Below, piece by piece: positions 5,341 to 7,108 of a stretch of 7,108 nt of DNA (position 1 is its first letter; every line of letters starts with the position of its first letter). The DNA is from Lachnospiraceae bacterium. GTDB taxonomy: Bacteria; Bacillota_A; Clostridia; Lachnospirales; Lachnospiraceae. The position numbers and the translations under genes were made by a program. The notes below the pieces were generated by a model. The model was not told where the DNA came from, ran no database searches, and saw nothing but the letters and a program-made list of their open reading frames with translations. The DNA is taken from contig JAFZRD010000170.1 of assembly GCA_017620055.1 (NCBI GenBank), positions 1 to 7,108 on the forward strand, read 5' to 3'.

Positions 5341-6190
5341 ACGACAGTATCTTCAATTCCTTCTTGAGGAGTTCGAGCTCAGTTCCGAGCGCGCAGTCGA
5401 ATATCCCCGCATCAGTCTCGATAAAGCTGTTTCCGGCCGTGAGGGTGACATCGTTGATCACCTCAATGGTCGCCGACGATCCGAGTCCCTCTGCAAGCTC
5501 ATCTTTATGCTCGTTCACGAACTCGTGGTCGTCATTTGATACATGGACCAGATAATTCTTGGTCCCCTCGATATTTCTGATCGTGTTCCGGAGAAGATGA
5601 AGGACGACTTCCGATCGACCGGTCAGGTCAATTCCCAGTACATGAGAGTAGATCCCGGTCAGCGTCTCGACGAACTTCGGTTCCAGCTCAGCAACCTTCG
5701 CTTCAAACTGCCTGTCAAGCTCGGCCGACTTCTCCTCGACCTCTCTCTCCTTGGCGGCAGCCTTCTCCATGCCTTCCGCATAGCCGGCTTCGCTTCCCTC
5801 GGCCATACCCTTTTCTTTCGCCTCGGCGAATATCTCCTCAGCCTTCGTGTTTGCTTCGGCCAGTATCCTCTCGGCCTCGGCATTCGCATTCTCTATGATC
5901 TGCTGCGCTTCTTCGTTCGCTTCGTCTATAAGCTTCTGCGCCGCCTCATTCTTCGCGTTCTCGGCGGCCAGTTCGTCCTGATCGGTCAACAGCGCGTCCA
6001 CCTGGGCGGCATCGAGACCTTCGGTAAAATCATCCGCAAAATCTTCTTCGGGTTCCTGCTCCAGAAGTTCGGACAGCTCCCTTATCCTCTCGGATACGGC
6101 GAGGTTCGAATCTATGACGCGTTTGCCTTTCTTCTCTTTCTCCTCGGCATAGTTGATGGTATAGGATTTGATCAAAGCGCTACTAGACAA
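5330..6190 (-). CDS. fliH: FliH, flagellar export ATPase regulator and stalk protein
   Basis: FliH dimers bind the FliI N-terminus, hold the ATPase at the C-ring and regulate it, similar to the peripheral stalk (b/E subunits) of rotary ATPases. The 286 residues begin SALIKSYTINY (4-14), like the IIKS start of many FliH proteins. An acidic stretch follows (45-80). Then comes a long Ala/Glu-rich helix (about 84-175), and a globular C-terminal domain (about 178-286) with FDCALGTELELL (264-275). Four glycines at 128, 132, 136 and 140 form three consecutive GxxxG steps, a hallmark of FliH. The start is TTG at 6188-6190, overlapping the fliG end by 8 nt, with GGAGGA ten bases before it. The nearby upstream ATG runs into TAG two codons later. 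No other good start exists until residue 129, although the TTG encoding Leu6 cannot be fully excluded. Confidence 0.95.
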   Translation of the reverse strand: MSSSALIKSYTINYAEEKEKKGKRVIDSNLAVSERIRELSELLEQEPEEDFADDFTEGLDAAQVDALLTDQDELAAENAKNEAAQKLIDEANEEAQQIIENANAEAERILAEANTKAEEIFAEAKEKGMAEGSEAGYAEGMEKAAAKEREVEEKSAELDRQFEAKVAELEPKFVETLTGIYSHVLGIDLTGRSEVVLHLLRNTIRNIEGTKNYLVHVSNDDHEFVNEHKDELAEGLGSSATIEVINDVTLTAGNSFIETDAGIFDCALGTELELLKKELKILSYGH

Positions 6191-7108
6191 CTATCTCATC
6201 TCCTCCGCCACGGGAAATAACGATCTCGGATGCATCCTCAAGTCTTCTGATGGTATTAACGATCTTCTGCTGTGCCTCTTCAACGTCCTTCATACGGACA
6301 GGACCCATGAATTCCATATCTTCCCTTATCATAAGGGCGAGACGCTTGGACAGGTTGTTAAAGATCGCATTCTGGACTTCCTCGTTCGCACCCTTGAGGG
6401 CGATCGCAAGATCAGAGTTATCGACGTCACGCAGAACTCTTTGGATGGCACGGTCATCAAGCAGCAGGATATCTTCGAATACGAACATCTTCTTCCTGAT
6501 CTCGTCGGCAAGTTCGGGTTCGTCGATCTCGAGAGTCTCCATGATGTGCTTCTCTGTGCTTCTGTCCACGGTATTGAGGATATCGACGACAGCGTCGACA
6601 CCGCCGATGATCGTGTAATCCTGATTGACGAGAGATGACAGCTTGGATTCCAGAATCTTCTCCACCTCCTTGATGACGTCGGGACTCGTACGGTCCATCA
6701 GAGCGATACGCTTAGCAACATCGGACTGCCTGTCGGGCGGGAGCGCGGATATGATCAGAGCCGCCTGGCTCGGGTTCAGATATGACAGGATGAGGGCAAT
6801 GGTCTGCGGATGCTCATCCTGTATGAAGTTAAGAAGCTGTGAAGCTTCGGTCTTACGTATGAATTCGAAAGGTTTAACCTGAAGCGATGCGGTAAGCTTG
6901 CCGATAACGTCGAGAGCCTTCTCGTTTCCGAGCGCTTTCTCCAGAAGCTCTTTCGCATAGCTGATACCACCTTCGGCAATGTATTGCTGTGCAAGGCAGA
7001 CACCGTAGAATTCGTTGATGACTTCTTCCTTAGCCTGCGGCGTTACGCTTCTCGTATTCGCGATCTCAAGTGTCAGATCCTCGATCTCCTCCTCCTTGAG
7101 ATGCTTGA
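6183..7108 (-). CDS. fliG: FliG, flagellar motor switch protein (N-terminus cut by window edge)
   Basis: FliG is the rotor protein of the C-ring that receives torque from the MotA/MotB stator and links FliF to FliM. The last 307 residues are visible. By alignment to Escherichia coli from memory (offset 26) only about 25-30 N-terminal residues lie outside the window. The FliF-binding N-domain remnant runs to about 75. The middle armadillo domain has DEHPQTIALIL (97-107) and IIGGVDAVVDIL (166-177). The C-terminal torque domain starts MFVFEDI (207-213) and includes ALKGA (236-240) and MGPVRMKDVEEAQQKIV (267-283). The charged torque residues equivalent to E. coli Lys264, Arg281, Asp289 and Arg297 are kept (visible 238, 255, 263, 271). 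Asp288 is replaced by Glu (262). There is no stop from the window edge to TAG at 6183-6185. The stop overlaps the fliH start. Confidence 0.98.
   Translation of the reverse strand, partial: KHLKEEEIEDLTLEIANTRSVTPQAKEEVINEFYGVCLAQQYIAEGGISYAKELLEKALGNEKALDVIGKLTASLQVKPFEFIRKTEASQLLNFIQDEHPQTIALILSYLNPSQAALIISALPPDRQSDVAKRIALMDRTSPDVIKEVEKILESKLSSLVNQDYTIIGGVDAVVDILNTVDRSTEKHIMETLEIDEPELADEIRKKMFVFEDILLLDDRAIQRVLRDVDNSDLAIALKGANEEVQNAIFNNLSKRLALMIREDMEFMGPVRMKDVEEAQQKIVNTIRRLEDASEIVISRGGGDEIVV
6201..6206 (-). promoter_or_regulatory. Shine-Dalgarno site for the TTG start of fliH
   Basis: GGAGGA inside the last codons of fliG lies ten bases before TTG at 6188-6190. Because fliH has no ATG near its beginning, this site is the main support for the non-ATG start and for coupling of fliH to fliG translation. 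Confidence 0.65.

Noticed and set aside
5543..6220. 225-codon plus-strand reading frame opposite fliH
   Set aside because: The Leu/Phe/Gly/Arg-rich product mirrors the Glu/Ala/Lys-rich fliH gene. The minus-strand FliH has clear GxxxG steps and correct neighbours.
1..7108. CRISPR array, tRNA or rRNA genes, insertion sequence, prophage or defence genes
   Set aside because: I saw no regularly spaced repeats, no tRNA-like or rRNA sequence and no transposase or phage gene; the window is a contiguous flagellar operon.

Overview
The window is a stretch of a flagellar biogenesis operon read entirely on the minus strand. In transcription order, from the right edge to the left, it holds fliG (5' end cut off), fliH, fliI, fliJ, a ylxF/MotE-like gene, fliK and flgD (3' end cut off). 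This is the gene order of the fla/che operon of Bacillus and many Clostridia. The ylxF gene between fliJ and fliK, the strong AAAGGAGG-type Shine-Dalgarno sites, a TTG start and the roughly balanced base composition suggest a motile member of the Bacillota. Class Clostridia is likely and Lachnospiraceae is my best guess, but no taxonomic marker is present.

Functionally the right half encodes the rotor switch protein FliG and the export ATPase module: FliH (ATPase regulator and stator-like stalk), FliI (ATPase) and FliJ (central stalk). The left half encodes a membrane-anchored coiled-coil protein with an MgtE-N/MotE-like end (YlxF), the hook-length ruler FliK and the hook cap/scaffold FlgD. 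Together they cover torque output, substrate export and hook construction.

fliG, fliH and fliI overlap (8 and 11 nt) and are probably translationally coupled. After fliI the packing loosens. A 134-nt gap before fliJ holds three CCCGGG-centred hairpins and a marginal 43-codon reading frame. A 51-nt gap before ylxF holds a hairpin with the loop core GGGACGGTTC. A 224-nt gap before fliK is packed with inverted repeats, including a second hairpin with the same GGGACGGTTC loop core. Only 27 nt separate fliK from flgD.

The seven genes are standard flagellar families. What they do not explain is this set of structured intergenic elements. The best candidate for something undescribed is the pair of hairpins with an identical loop core but unrelated, internally complementary stems. 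The plus strand shows only reading frames that shadow the real genes.
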